Part shown: in pieces, positions 45,527 to 57,427 of the stretch
Position numbering within the stretch: position 1 is the stretch's first letter
Layout: every line of letters begins with the position of its first letter
Assembly (NCBI GenBank): GCA_947683425.1
Contig: CANTUQ010000159.1
Coordinates: forward strand, 4,664,001-4,728,000
Origin: Excoecaria cochinchinensis
Lineage: Eukaryota; Streptophyta; Magnoliopsida; Malpighiales; Euphorbiaceae
DNA: 64,000 bases
Direction of reading: 5' to 3'
Made by a program: the position numbers and the translations under genes
The notes under the pieces: model-generated
Told to the model about the DNA's origin: nothing
What the model saw: only the letters and a program-made list of their open reading frames with translations
Databases searched by the model: none

Positions 45527-46867
45527 ATGAGAGCTAGAGAGGAGCAGGATGCCCCTAATGTGATTGCTGGTAAGTTCCTACTCCATGACACTGAATTGTA
45601 TGCTCTAATAGACCCTGGTTCCACACGCTCATATTTGTGCACGGATAAGATTATTGATAAGTTGCATGTGGTAGATCAGTTAGACTATGAGATATGTGTG
45701 ACCAATCCATTAGGGCATAGTGTCAATGTGAGTAGAGTTTATAGGAGTTGTCCCCTGTTAGTTGAGGGAATTGAGTTTTTCGCGGACTTGATAGAGTTGC
45801 CTTTCAAAGAGTTTGACCTGATTTTTGGTATGTACTGGTTGGGTAAGCATCGGGCTGTGGTTGATTGCCATAGGAAGACCTTTGTGCTCTGGGATAGGAA
45901 CAGATTTCCAGTGTTTGTAAGAGGTTTGGGAGCTAGTTCTGTGAATAATGTGATCTCAACAATGCAAGCCAAGTGGTTTATTAGGAAGGGTTGTGAGGCC
46001 TTCTTAGCTGTGGTTTTGGATTCCAAGAGGGATCAAGTAAGGATTGAGGATATCCCTGTAGTGTGGGAGTTCAATGATGTCTTCCCGAGTGATTTGCCTG
46101 GGTTGCCTCCGAAGAGAGAAGTTGAGTTAGCCATTAACATTATGCCGGGTACCGCACCTGTATCGAAAGCACCTTATCGGATGGCTCTTGTAGAGTTGAG
46201 AGAACTTAAAACTCAACTACAAAAGCTATTGGATAAGGGGTTTATCCGACCCAACATATCTCCTTGGGGAGCTCCGGTTTTGTTTGTTAAGAAAAAAGAT
46301 GGATCCTTGAGGATGTGTATCGACTACAGGCAGATCAATAAGGTTACAGTGAAGACTAAGTATCCGCTGCCTAGAGTCGAGGATTTATTTGATTAGCTTC
46401 GGGGTGCAGGTGTGTTTTCCAAGATAGATCTTCGGTCGGGGTATTATCAGCTTCGGGTCAAGGATGAGGATGTGGTTAAGACTGCATTCTGAACTCGGTA
46501 TGGCCACTATGAGTTCCTTGTAATGCCGTTTGGTTTGACTAATGCTCCAGCGGCATTCATGGATTTGATGAGCAGAGTGTTTAGGCCATACCTGGATCGA
46601 TTTGTAGTGGTGTTTATAGATGATATCTTGGTGTATTCCAAGGATGAGAACGAGCATGAGGAGCATCTTCGGTTAGTTTTGCAAGTTTTGAGAGATCATC
46701 GGCTGTTTGCTAAGCTTAGCAAGTGTGATTTTTGGCTTCAGGAAGTGTCATTTTTGGGTCATATAGTTTCAGCTAAGTGTATCCAAGTGGATCTAGCCAA
46801 GATTGAGGCGATAGTGGATTGGAAAGCACCTAGAATGTTCAGGAAGTGCGGAGTTTCCTCGGTTTAG
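45527..46867 (+). pseudogene. Tekay protease and reverse transcriptase, with stops
   Basis: The protease half holds ALIDPGSTRSYL (active-site D; G-S-T in a DPGST form) and FDLIFGMYWL. RT begins near 46060 (VFPSDLPGLPP), with FIRPNISPWGAPVLFVKKKD, DYRQINKVTVKTKYPLPR, MPFGLTNAPAAFMDLM and catalytic VFIDDILVYS. A TAG at 46394-46396 replaces the usual Gln of DQL, a TGA at 46490-46492 replaces an Arg, and a frameshift falls near 46850. All catalytic residues I can see are present, so inactivation is by stops only. Confidence 0.92.
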
Positions 46868-47427
46868 CGGGTTATTACTGTCAGTTTGTTAAGGGTTTCT
46901 CAGTGATGGCCGCTCCGATGACCAGATTGTTGAGGAAAGGAGTTAGGTTTGAATGGTCAGATAGATGTCAGGCTTGTTTTGAGCAGTTGAAGAAGTTGCT
47001 AGTTGAAGCTCCTATACTGACTCAACCCATCTCGGGTAAGGAGTTTGTTATGTATAGTGATGCTTCGGGTGTTGGTCTGGGTTGTGTTCTGATGCAAAAA
47101 GGTAAGGTGGTAGCTTATGCTTCTCGACAGTTGAAGCCGCATGAGAGGAATTATCCGACGCATGATCTAGAGTTGGCGGCCGTGATCTTTGCTATAAATA
47201 TTTGGCATCATTATCTGTATGGGGAGAGATGTAGGATATTTACGGATCACAAGAGTTTAAAGTATCTCCTCATGCAGAAGGAGTTGAATATGAGACAGCG
47301 TCATTGGCTTGAGTTGTTTAAGGATTACGACTGCATTATGGATTACCATCCGGGTAAGGCCAATGTAGTCGCGGATGCTTTGAGTCAAAAATCGGTTTCT
47401 GCTTTATTTTTGAGGCGGTTTAGATAG
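46846..47427 (+). pseudogene. Tekay RT thumb and RNase H
   Basis: Continues RT (RSFLGLAGYYCQFVKGFS), then RNase H with YSDASGVGLGCVL, DLELAAVIFA and FTDHKSLKYL, whose D, E and D are the catalytic acidic residues. It degrades the RNA strand of the hybrid during reverse transcription. The frame ends at a frameshift near 47427. Confidence 0.92.
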
Positions 47428-47448
47428 AGATTTGGTTCAGATGGAGCC

Positions 47449-48354
47449 TTGTTGGCTCAGTTGAGAATGAAGCCTACCTTGAAACAGAAGATTGTCGATG
47501 CTCAGGGGAATGATGAGAAGCTTCAGCGGATTGTGCAAGAAGTTAGTTTGGGTGAGCAGTCAGAATTCTCGGTTCAGGATGGGGTTCTTCTGTTTAGAAA
47601 CTGTTTGTGTGTACCGGATACTGAAGAGTTAAGAAGACAGCTGTTGAGTGAGGCGCATAGTACAGTTTTCACCATGCATCTTGGTAGTGAAAAGATGTAT
47701 CGGGATATGAAGCAGTTTTATTGGTGGGCAGGTATGAAGAGGGACATAGTGGATTTTGTATCCAAGTGCCTGACATGTCTGCAGGTAAAGGCTGAGCACC
47801 AAGTTCCTTTGGGATTGCTCATGCCTTTGTCCGTTCCCGAGTGGAAGTGGGATGACATCGCCATGGATTTTATTTCCGGATTGACTTTAACTCAGAAAAA
47901 GCATGACTCAGTTTGGGTGATAGTGGATCGGCTTACGAAGTCAGCTCACTTCTTGCCAGTGAGAGTGGATTATTCGATGGATAGGTTGGCCAGTATCTAT
48001 GTTGATGAGATAGTTCGGTTGCATGGAGTGCCGTTGTCCATAGTTTCAGATCGGGATCCAAGGTTTACTTCTGAGTTTTGGAAAGAGTTGCAAAGAGATT
48101 TGGGTACCAAGCTGAACTTCAGTACAGCATTCCATCCTCAGACAGATGGTCAGTCCGAGCGAGTTATTCAGATTTTAGAAGATATGTTGAGGGCTTGTGA
48201 CTTGGATTTTTCGGGTAGTTGGGACAGATATGTGTCGCTTATGGAGTTTCCCTACAATAATAGTTACCAGTCGAGCATCGGTATGGCACCGTATGAGGCT
48301 TTGTATGGTCGGCAGTGTAGGACTCCGTTTTGTTGGACCGAGCTATCCGAGTGA
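47449..48354 (+). pseudogene. Tekay integrase
   Basis: N-terminal HHCC zinc domain (H...H in HSTVFTMHLGSEKM, CxxC in KCLTCLQ). Core with D of AMDFISGL, D of VSDRDPRF and E of GQSERVIQ, all three catalytic acids intact. A TGA at 48352-48354 ends the frame where related elements have Arg. The chain continues to the chromodomain region through further stops at 48439-48441 and 48517-48519. Confidence 0.92.
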
Positions 48355-48898
48355 TCAGTGATTGGGCCAGAATTGGTTAGAGATACAGAGGAAAAGATCA
48401 GAGTTGTGCAGCGGAATTTGAAGGCAGCTAAGGATCGATAAAAGTCTTATGACAACCTAAAGAGGAAAGATGTGCAGTTTGAAGTTGGGGATAAAGTCTT
48501 CCTTAAAGTGTTGCCTTAGAAAAAGGTGCTTCGGTTTGGGAAGAAAGGGAAACTTAGTCCTCGCTTCATTGGTCCGTATGAGGTCTTAGACAGAGTTAGT
48601 CCAGTGGCTTATAAAGTGGCTTTGCCAATGGAGTTATCGAAGTTGCATGATGTCTTTCATGTTTCGATGCTTCGTCGGTACCGATCGGATCCATCGCACG
48701 TTCTGTCAGTGCAAGATGTGCAAGTTCAGCCTGATTTCTCTTATGATGAAGAACCAAGAGCTATTCTAGCCCAAGAAGTGAGACAGCTGAGAAGCAAGCA
48801 GATTCTTCTGGTAAAAGTGTTATGGAGTCACCATGGGGTTCAGGAAGTGACTTGGAGTCGATGAGAGTTCAGTACCCGCATTTGTTCAGATCAGGTGA
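48355..48898 (+). pseudogene. Tekay integrase C-terminus with GPY motif and chromodomain
   Basis: The open frame 48526-48864 has a GPY-type module (RFIGPYEVLDRVSPVAYKV), FHVSMLRRY, then a chromodomain (VRQLRSKQILLVKVLW, VQEVTWS). In chromoviruses this tail tethers integrase to heterochromatin marks and biases insertion. The aromatic cage residues are only partly evident. A small frameshift near 48858 moves the last residues out of frame. Confidence 0.85.
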
Positions 48899-50029
48899 GA
48901 ATTTCGAGGACGAAATTCTTGTTAGTAGGTGAGAGTTGTCACACCCCGTTTGCCCCCTAGTAGAATGAGCCATGTTTGTGCATGTGCATTGTGTGAGTTT
49001 TGGCATGTGTAAAGGGCATTTTTGGTAGAAATGCATATTTTAAGAGTTTTTTTAGCATGTGGGTGCATGTGTGGTGTTAGGGTGTGAATTAGTTGGTTTG
49101 CACTTGGGCGTGTTTACTCATATGTTTGTAGAGTGTGTTTTGGGGCTGTGCTTGTGTGTGTGTGTTCACACACTTGTAAGGTATGCATTAGTTGGGAGAG
49201 TCTTGCATGTATGTGATGCATGTGCTTTGGGTGTGAGTGATCAAATCCCACTAATGGGGAAGTGACACTTGTCTAGGGTTAGGAAAAGAAAAAGAAAAAG
49301 AAAAGAGAAGAGTGGGATGGCGGTGGCTGCCTTCATTCTCGGTTTCCCTTCCCCTCACTCTCTTCTTCTTCCTTTTCTCTTCCTCTAAGAACCCTAGATT
49401 GGAATCAAGGCTTAATTGGTGGGAATTGATCATCCTTTAGCATTTTAGAGGTAAGTCTATTGCATTTGTTCTTGTTTTCTTGAATTGGATCATCATCTTC
49501 TTCATATTTTTTGGATTTGGGTTTTAATCTAGAGTTGCTTTATAGTGGGTTTTGTTGGGTTGTACTTAGTTGAGCCTCCTCGTGAACCGAAGGGTAAAGA
49601 GAAGGCGGGATCTAGTGGATCTAAGCATTAGGAGCTAAGGATTTCAAGGTTTGGGAAATTTCCTGTTTTTGTATGTAAATATGTTCATGTATGTGTTCTT
49701 GGTGATTTCTGGAAATTGGGTTATGATATGCTCTTAATATGGCATGTATGTTATGGGTTTTTGTTTGGGTTGAGTAATTTTGCATGAGCATGGGATTATT
49801 GTAGTGATTTTGAGGATTGATGTGGTTTTGCTACAAATTTATGGGTATTTAAAATTATTGGTATTGTGAGTTTGAATTGTTGTTTGGTGTGAAATTACTT
49901 GTTGATAAATGTTATATTGTGGTTATTGATGTTGATGGGTGGCTGGATTTGAGGTAAGAGACCATTTGAATGTGATTTTTGTGTTTGTTTGGAAGAGGAA
50001 GAAATCTGCAGATTTTGGAAATCCCGACT

Positions 50030-50342
50030 CTGTCGCGATCGCAACACTGTCGCGAGCGTGACAGAGACCGGCGATCTTGGCCTGTGCTGTCGCGAGCACG
50101 TGACCCTGTCGAGAGCTCGCGATAGCAAAAGTTATTGTGTGCTCTCTGTCGCGATCGCGACGGAGCGCAATGCTGACCTGTGCTGTCACGAGCCCGCGAT
50201 GGCGATGTTTAGACTCTCTGTCGTGAGCGCGACAGAGTCCAGCTTTTCCCTCCTCACCGCGATCGTGAAGTGCATCGCACGCGCACTGCGAAGAGACTAC
50301 GGTCTCTGTCGCGAGCGCGACAGCTGTCGCGAGCGTGACAGT
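50030..50342. repeat. GC palindrome cluster, TGTCGCG type
   Basis: LTR-paired counterpart of 42811-43084 with internal gain of a doublet (about 50307-50342) and loss of a segment, so the number of palindromes changed after insertion. Confidence 0.88.
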
Positions 50343-50574
50343 CTTGTTATGCTGAATGAGTTTTTCCTTGGTGTGTGTGGGCATGGTTTTGAACTCCAGT
50401 TTTTTTTTTTGGTGCCTATAAGCTTTATATCTGTTAACTTATAATTCATACGAATGCAAATTCATGATATGAATGTGCCTATATGTATGTAAATATGTAT
50501 ATATGTGATTTGGAGTATTATGGAATGAATTGAATGCATTATGCATAACCTGCTAGAGTCAGTTCAGTGGATAG

Positions 50575-51082
50575 TTAGGCATGCCTAATAGAGTCTTATA
50601 GCTGCAACCACTATTCAGTTTGGACCCCGATCAGGTCCCGTTTTGTTCCTTGCGAATCCTCTAATGTGTTTGGATCTTGTTTAAGGTCCCTTTATTAAAC
50701 GTTTTGCAAATGATAAAGTAAATTGGTTTTCGATTCGTACCCGTAAGGTACTGTCTGTAATCGGCTCGTATCATTAAAGTACTATCCGTTCACTCATTAT
50801 CCACTACCTCGAGTCAGCAGTTGCTTAAATACTTTGAACTGTTTTGATAATCACGAGAGTGTATTATCCGAATATGTTTATTAATGTTATTTATGAAGAC
50901 AGTTATGTTATATCAAATGTATGACTCTATATGTGCGTATGTTCGTACTCTTATATAATGTGTATTTCTGACTATGCCATCTGTATGCGTTTGCTTGACG
51001 ACCATTGTGAATGGCCGTCCATTTGAATTGTGTGTTTCCCCACTAAGCATTTATCGCTTAGCACGGTGTGTTTACCCGTGCA
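50575..51082 (+). promoter_or_regulatory. conserved LTR hairpin array
   Basis: Same order as 43318-43824, starting with TTAGGCATGCCTAA (50575-50588) and ending with the GCACGG/CCGTGC stem. Some stems are decayed. Confidence 0.8.
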
Positions 51083-51488
51083 GGTGCGGAAGGAGTGGCC
51101 TTGGGAGAGTCGTCGCAGCCAGTCCAACACAGCTGGGTTTTAGTGTAGGGCTTGATTTTTTCGTATTCTGATGATTCTTTTTGTATAGAACTCTCTTATG
51201 TTGATTTTATAATCGCTTCCGCATATGTATATGTCTATTTTTGGTATGTAATTATCTTTTGTACCTGTTGGTTGATCAAACAGTAATGTAATGTTTCTCA
51301 TTATATTAATGCATGATCAGCTTCTTTCATGAACGATGTTGTAAAGTTTTTAATTACCCTGTATTTAGGTATGTATGTTTGTGTATGAATGTATGTATAT
51401 TCTGTATCTGCGTGGTGGCACCTTTACCCATACGACATCTCACTCCTTATCGGATGGGATCGCCTGCGTATGAGTAGGGGGTGTTACA

Positions 51489-53320
51489 CTAGTAGTGAGA
51501 GGTCGATCGTAGAGCCAAACTAAAGGAAAGAATTGGAGATCGAAGCTGAGGCCCAAATTGAGCAAAGATGAATGTGCCTTTTGTCGAGAAAAAGGGCACT
51601 AGAAGAAAGATTGTTCCAAGCTAAAGTATAAGGGCAAACCTGATAAGGGAAAGGCTGTTGCAGATTCAAATATAGCTGATTGTAATGATGAAGACTCAGA
51701 TTTCTCACTTGCTATTACATCATCAACTAGCTCTTCTAGTGTATGGCTGCTTGATTCAGGCTGCAGTCATCATATGTGTACCAATCGGGATTGGTTCTAT
51801 GAATTTAGAGAACTAGAAGATGGAGTTGTTTATACAGCAAATGATGTCCCTCTCACCATTCATGGGATTGGTTCCATTCGTTTGAAAAACCATGATGGAT
51901 CAATCAGAATCTTGAAGGATTTTCGTTATGTGCCCAGTTTGTCAAAGAATCTCATTTCTGTAAGAGCTCTAGAAGAAAAGGGTTTCGAGGTACGAGCAAA
52001 ACGCGGAGTAATGAAGATAATCTCTGGTGCACTTGTGGTGTTAAAGGGAATTCGAAAGAATAATAGATTGTACCACTACCAAGGTGCTACTATTATTGGT
52101 ACAACAACAATGGCTTCTACTGAAGAAAAAGAGTTAGAAGCAACCAGGTTATGGCATATGCGCTTGGGGCATGCAGGTGAAAAATCCTTGAATCTCCTGG
52201 GGAAATAAGGATTATTGAAAGGAATTCAGACTTGCAAATTGGATTTTTGCGAGCACTGTGTTAAAGGAAAAAAGACAAGGGTGAAATTTGGAACAACAAT
52301 CCACAATACCAAGGGTACTTTGGACTATGTTTATTCTGATGTGTGGGGACCTTCCAAGACGACTTCTTTGGGAGGAAAACACTACTATGTGACCTGTGTT
52401 GATGATTTTTCCAAGACAGTTTGGGTGTATACTATGAAGACTAAGGATGAAGTGGTGGGAGTTTTCCTTAAATGGAAAAAGATGATGGAAACTCAAATAG
52501 GCCGAAGGATCAAGCATCTCCGTACAGATAATAGCGGGGAATACAGGAATGATCCATTTATGAAAGTGTGTGAAGATGAAGGCATTGTCAGACACTTCAC
52601 AGTCAGAAATACACCACAACAGAATGGGGTGGAAGAACATATGAACCGAACATTGCTGGAGAAAGTTCGGTGTATGTTGTCCAATATTGGGTTGAGCAGA
52701 GAATTTTGGGCTGAAACTGTTAAATATGCTTGCCATCTCATTAATTCCCTACCATCTACTTCTATTGGTGGTAAAACGCCATTAGAGAAATGGTTTAAAA
52801 AACCTACAATAGATTATAATTCCTTACATGTGTTTGGTTCCACTGCATACTATCACATTAAGGAATCAAAGTTGGATCCACGTGCAAAGATAGTAATTTT
52901 CATGGGGATCACTTCTGGTGTGAAAGGATATCGACTTTGGTACCCAGAGTCAAAGAAAATAATCTTCAGCAGGGATGTTACCTTTGATGAATCTACCATG
53001 TTGAGAAAGGTGACAAATGAAAGTGTTAAGCAGACAGATGGTACTCCAAAACAGGTGGAGTTTGAAAGGAAAATTGTTAGCCCAGCAAATGATGAAGCAA
53101 ATGCAGAAACTCCTATGGTAGATGAGGATTCAGATGAAGAAGAGGTTTTAACCCAAGAACCTCAACAGCAACTTGAATCAATTGCATTAAGTAAGCCAAA
53201 GAGGACAATCAAAAGGCCTGCTCGCTATGTTGATATGGTGGCTTACGCATTCCAAATTGCAACGAATGACATTCCTACCACTTATAATGAAGCAGTCAAA
53301 AGTTCAAAAGTAGAAAAGTA
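51489..53320 (+). pseudogene. copia gag end, protease and integrase, degenerate
   Basis: A CCHC knuckle at 51573-51614 (CAFC...H...C) has an internal TAG at 51600. The protease active site WLLDSGCSHHM is at about 51742-51775. The integrase zinc region is LWHMRLGHAGEKSL then CEHCVKGK, with a TAA at 52206-52208 between. The core carries D in SDVWGPSK, D in LRTDNSGEY and E in QNGVEEHMN. A copia C-terminal region follows with KIVIFMGI and a hydrophilic linker. The longest frame is 52215-53321. It is inactive because of the stops. Confidence 0.92.
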
Positions 53321-53330
53321 GAGGAAAGCC

Positions 53331-54776
53331 ATGAATGATGAAATGCAGTCCCTTCATAAGAATCATACATGGAAACTAGCTAGTCTCCCAAAGGGAAAGA
53401 ACACAATTGGGTGCAAATGGGTATATGCAAAGAAAGATGGATTTCCTGATAAGGATGATGTTCGCTACAAACCAAGGTTGGTGGCTAAAAGCTACGCTCA
53501 GACGGAGGGAATTGATTATAATGAAGTTTTTTCTCCAGTTGTAAAACATTCCTCCATTTAAATTTTGTTGGCTTTGGTAGCACAATTGGATATGGAACTA
53601 GCTTAGATGGATATAAAAACTGCATTTTTACATGGAGACTTGGAGGAGGAAATCTAGATGTCTCAGCCCAAAGGATTTAATGTTGCTGGAAAAGAAAATA
53701 TGGTGTGCAAGCTTGAAAAATCTTTGTACGGATTGAAACAATCTCCGAGGCAGTGGTACAAACGATTTGACAAGTATATGATGGGGCAGAAGTACACAAG
53801 AAGCAAATATGATCATTGTGTGTATTTTCGCAAGCTAAAAGATGGATCCTACATATATCTTCTTCTTTAAGTTGATGATATGTTGATAGCTTCCAAGAGT
53901 CTGATAGAGATTGAGAAGTTAAAGACTCAGTTGAATAGGGAGTTTGAAATGAAGGATCTAGGTGAAGCCAAAAAGATTCTCGGTATGGAGATAAGTAGAG
54001 ATAGGGAATTGGGGAGACTTTGTTTGACTCAGAAATAGTATCTGAGAAAGGTACTAAAACGTTTTGGCATGAATGAAAAGTCAAAACCTATTAGTACTCC
54101 TCTTGCTCCTCATTTCAAGCTCAGTGCATCTTTGTCTCCAAAGAATGAAGTAGAATGAGAATACATGGCAAAAGTACCATATACAGATACTGTTGGTATT
54201 TTGATGTATGCTATGGTGTGTATAAGGCCCGATATTTCACAGGCAGTTGGGGTTGTGAGCAAGTGTATGCATGATCCTGGAAAGGAGCACTGGCAAGCTG
54301 TGAAATGGATTCTGCGATACATTCTGAACACCGTAGATGTTGCTTTGATATTTCAGCGAGATGATCAAGATGGTCATTGTGTAGTTGGATATTGTGACTC
54401 CGACTATGCTAGTGATTTGGACAAACGGTGATCAACTACTGGTTATGTGTTTACTCTTGCGAAGGCACCAGTTAGTTGAAAGTCTACTTTACAGTCAACA
54501 GTTGGTTTGTGCAGTTACAGAGGCTGTGAAGGAGGCAATTTGGCTTCAAGGGTTGCTTGGTGAATTAGGGGTTCAACAGAAGTACATCAAAGTTTATTAT
54601 GATAGTTAGAGTGCTATTCTTTTGGCAAAGAACCAAGTTTACCATGCAAGGACGAAGCATATTGATGTTCGTTATCACTTTATACGAGGGGTTCTGGAAG
54701 AAGGTGGAGTAACAATCCAGAAGATTAGGACCACTGAGAATCCTGCTGATATGTTCACAAATGTTGTGACTAAGGT
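53331..54776 (+). pseudogene. copia reverse transcriptase and RNase H, degenerate
   Basis: The RT signature blocks are CKWVYAKKDG, YKPRLVAKSYAQTEGIDYNEVFSPV, MDIKTAFLHGDLEEEI, VCKLEKSLYGLKQSPRQWYKRF and VDDMLIAS, where the tyrosine codon before VDD has become TAA. RNase H shows YCDSDYASDLDKR. At least eight stops interrupt the frame, most explicable as C to T or G to A changes. The reading frame is cut at 54777 by a solo LTR and its last codons follow at 57287. Confidence 0.92.
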
Positions 54777-55087
54777 TGTAACACCCCGATTTCCCCCTAA
54801 TAGTTTGAGCCATGTTGGCCATGTGTATGTGTGCATTGTGTGTGTTGGCATGTGATATGGGCATTTTGGGTAAAATGCATGTTTTGTGGGTTTTAATATA
54901 GTGTGGGTGCATTTATGTTTGTAGGATGTAAGTGTGTGGGTTGTGTTAGTGTGTGCATGCTCACATGTTAGTAGGGTGTGAATTAGTGAGGTTAGCATTG
55001 TGTGTGGTGTAGTACATGTTGGTAGGGTGTGAGTGGTTAAATTCCACCAATGAGGAAGTGACATGTGGCTAGGGTTAGGAAAAGGGT

Positions 55088-55096
55088 TATAAAAGG
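55088..55096 (+). promoter_or_regulatory. TATA-like box of the LTR promoter
   Basis: TATAAAAGG followed by a GA-rich then CT-rich segment. It is the clearest promoter in this LTR superfamily and suggests transcription starts near 55120, upstream of the donor site at 55245 and the hairpins. Confidence 0.6.
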
Positions 55097-55788
55097 AGAG
55101 AGAGAAAAGGGAAAGCAGAAATTTCCATCTCTTTCTCGTTTCCCTCTTCTCTCTGTTTCCCTTCCTTTTTTCTCTCCATTTGAGTGCTCTAGCTTGGATT
55201 CAAGTGTCTTTGGTGGGAATTTATCACTTCTCAACCTCTAATTGGTAAGTTTACTGCATTTTCTTCTTCTTCATCATCTTTTCTCCTTCTTTGCTAGTTG
55301 AGTTTTGATCTAGGGTTTGTTGTTTTATGTGATTTTTGGTGTTGTGCTTAGTTGAGCCTCCTCGCGATCCCAAGGGAAAGGAGAAGGCAAGTGGTAGTGG
55401 TGCTCACTAAGTTGGAGCAAAGGAATTTCAGGTTTGGGAAATTATGTGCATTCTGATGACTATTGTGTTCTTTGTTGATTTCTGGAAATTGGATTGATGG
55501 ATGAAGTTATAATGGTGTATATATCATGAGTTTTGAGTACGTTGGGTTACAAAACTTAAGTTGTGATTTTATTGGATTATATATGCAATTGATTAAGTTT
55601 TTGGATTATGAATTGCTGGTTTTGGGTTTGGATTATTAACTATGCTTATAATGTGTTTTCTTGGGTGTTAAGAGTTTTAAAAGGCGAGTCTTAAGTTGGT
55701 TTTGATGTTTTAAATGTTCAATTTTAGGATGTGTTGTTTTGGGGTGTGAGTTACGTTGAAATCTGGATGTTTCTGGGTTTCTGTCGAT

Positions 55789-56079
55789 CCACGGTATGGT
55801 TTTGTTATACACCCGTGTGAATTGTGAGAATTCCCCAGAAATTCTTAGCCGTGAGTTTACACGGCGGTAAGGATCTTCCCATACTGCCGTGTAAAATGAT
55901 TCTGCCTTATGAGATTTCGGAGCTGTGCATTTTACACGGGGGTATGGATTTTCCATACTGTCGTGTAAAAGCATTATGCCTCTTGTGTGGGGCATGTTAC
56001 ACAGCGGTATGGTTTTGCCTTACCCCCATGTAAGATGTCTTATATGGCGGCAAGGCAATGTCATACTGCCATGTAAAAT
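55789..56079. repeat. hairpin cluster, ACACGGCGGTA type
   Basis: Four hairpin units (about 55852-55898, 55927-55971, 55996-56035, 56037-56079) and a decayed fifth at 55789-55825. Arms resemble TTTTACACGGCGGTA and its complement. Partly decayed compared with 26509-26767. Confidence 0.85.
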
Positions 56080-56351
56080 GTCTCTGTCCCCAGTTTTTGA
56101 AGTTTTTCGGTTTTCTTCGTTTTCGTCCCCCTTTCGTCTATTATTGGTTTTAAATATTATTTAGTGTCATTTTATTTATCTAATACCATTAAATGATATT
56201 TTGCTATGTCAAATTATATTGGAAGTTGTGTTTGAATACGGAATGTGTTATGCATATCTAAGTTCATGGTTCTCTTTTATAAACAATATGTTATACTAGA
56301 ATGTGATTTAATGGATTATGCATGACCTGCAAGAGTCAGTCTAGTTGATAG

Positions 56352-56881
56352 TTAGGCATGCCTAAAAGAGTCCTTTACCTGCAGCCTCTATACTGTTCTG
56401 GACCCTGATCAGGTCCCCGTTTAGTTCCTCGCGAACTTCTACGTGTACGGATCTTGTTTAAGATCCCTTTGTAAAATGTTTTGAAAAGAGAAAATATGAT
56501 ATTATTTTCCCGATTCGTACCCGTAAGATACCACTACATGTCGATTCGTACCTGTAAGGTACCGCTATGCGTTTACTCGTTATCAACTACTGTGAGTCAG
56601 CAGGTGTTATGATTTGTTCAGTTATACTATAAGAATATGAATCCGAATGATTATGAATATGATTACAAGTATTTGAATCTGAATGACTCTAATATGAGCA
56701 TATGAATCTTTTGGCATGTGAATATGTTTATCGAACCTTTGAATGGTCATGAATGAAATTCTATTGTGGTTATATCTTATGATTTTCAGTATGCCATTTC
56801 GTATGTGATTTGCCTTGACGACCATTGTGAATGGTTGTCCATATATTATTGTTTGTTTCCCCACTAAGCGTTATCGCTTAG
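56352..56881 (+). promoter_or_regulatory. conserved LTR hairpin array
   Basis: TTAGGCATGCCTAA 56352-56365, GGACC/GGTCC 56400-56416, GTTC/GAAC 56424-56436, GGATCTT/AAGATCC 56449-56466, GTACC/GATAC 56517-56531, GTACC/GGTAC 56548-56562, GACGACCATT stem 56818-56839 and CTAAGCG/CGCTTAG 56864-56881. The last stem (GCACGG) is decayed. Confidence 0.8.
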
Positions 56882-57427
56882 CACGGTATTTTCACTCATG
56901 TAGGTGCAGAAGGTGTATAGCTTTTGGGAGAGTCGCCGCCAGTCAAGCTAACACAGTGGGATTATTGATAAGACATAGTTTCTTTTTGTATCATCATTAT
57001 TTTGTAATAGTGATCTCTCTTATATATAGTATTTTGTTAAGCTTCCTCTATGTATCTCTGAATGATGTAATTATGTTGGTATTAGAACAGTTATGTAATG
57101 TAATATTGTTATTTCATGAATGAATGTTCGGTTTGGTTTTAAAATTTTAATTTTCGCTGTTTATATGTATGTTTATATTATGTGAATGTATGTTTGTACC
57201 GTTCTGTTTGGTGTGACACCCCTGCTCATACGGGTTCTCACTCCCTCGCGGATGGGTTCCCCTGCGTATGGGTAGGGGGTGTTACAGAGGTCAAGTTGCA
57301 ACATTGTTTGGACTTGATCAATATTGGTAAAAGTTGAAGTTGGGCGCTTTGAAGCGCATTTAGTGACACTACAAAAACTGTGTTTTGTGAGAAATTTGAA
57401 GATATAGACTTTGCCAAGGTGGAGATT

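Larger units (their letters stand above)
41709..51488 (+). mobile_element. Tekay/Del-type chromovirus (Ty3/gypsy), full length, inactive
   Basis: LTRs at 41709-44231 and 48937-51488, perfect 5-bp duplication CTAGT (41704-41708 and 51489-51493), Met-tRNA primer site and the full order gag, protease, RT, RNase H, integrase, chromodomain. It is the only coding member here of the LTR superfamily that includes the LARD-like element and the solo LTRs, so it models the helper that could mobilise them. It is disabled by at least five stops and several frameshifts. Confidence 0.95.
48937..51488 (+). repeat. Tekay 3' LTR (2552 bp)
   Basis: Partner of 41709-44231 with modest divergence. Donor-like GTAAGT at 49451, acceptor-like AG ending at 51083. 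A weak purine tract (GTAGGTGAGAGT, 48925-48936) precedes it. Confidence 0.94.
54777..57286 (+). mobile_element. solo LTR of the Tekay/LARD-like superfamily (2510 bp)
   Basis: TGTAACACCCC to GGGGTGTTACA, flanked by AAGGT (54772-54776) and GAGGT (57287-57291), a one-mismatch duplication. TATA-like TATAAAAGG at 55088-55096, donor-like GTAAGT at 55245, acceptor-like TGTAG ending at 56903. The palindrome cluster is of the ACACGGCGGTA type. Confidence 0.92.

Noticed and set aside
54565..55064. His/Thr-rich open frames on the minus strand
   Set aside because: They arise from GT-rich sequence at the start of the solo LTR and from the antisense of copia pol.
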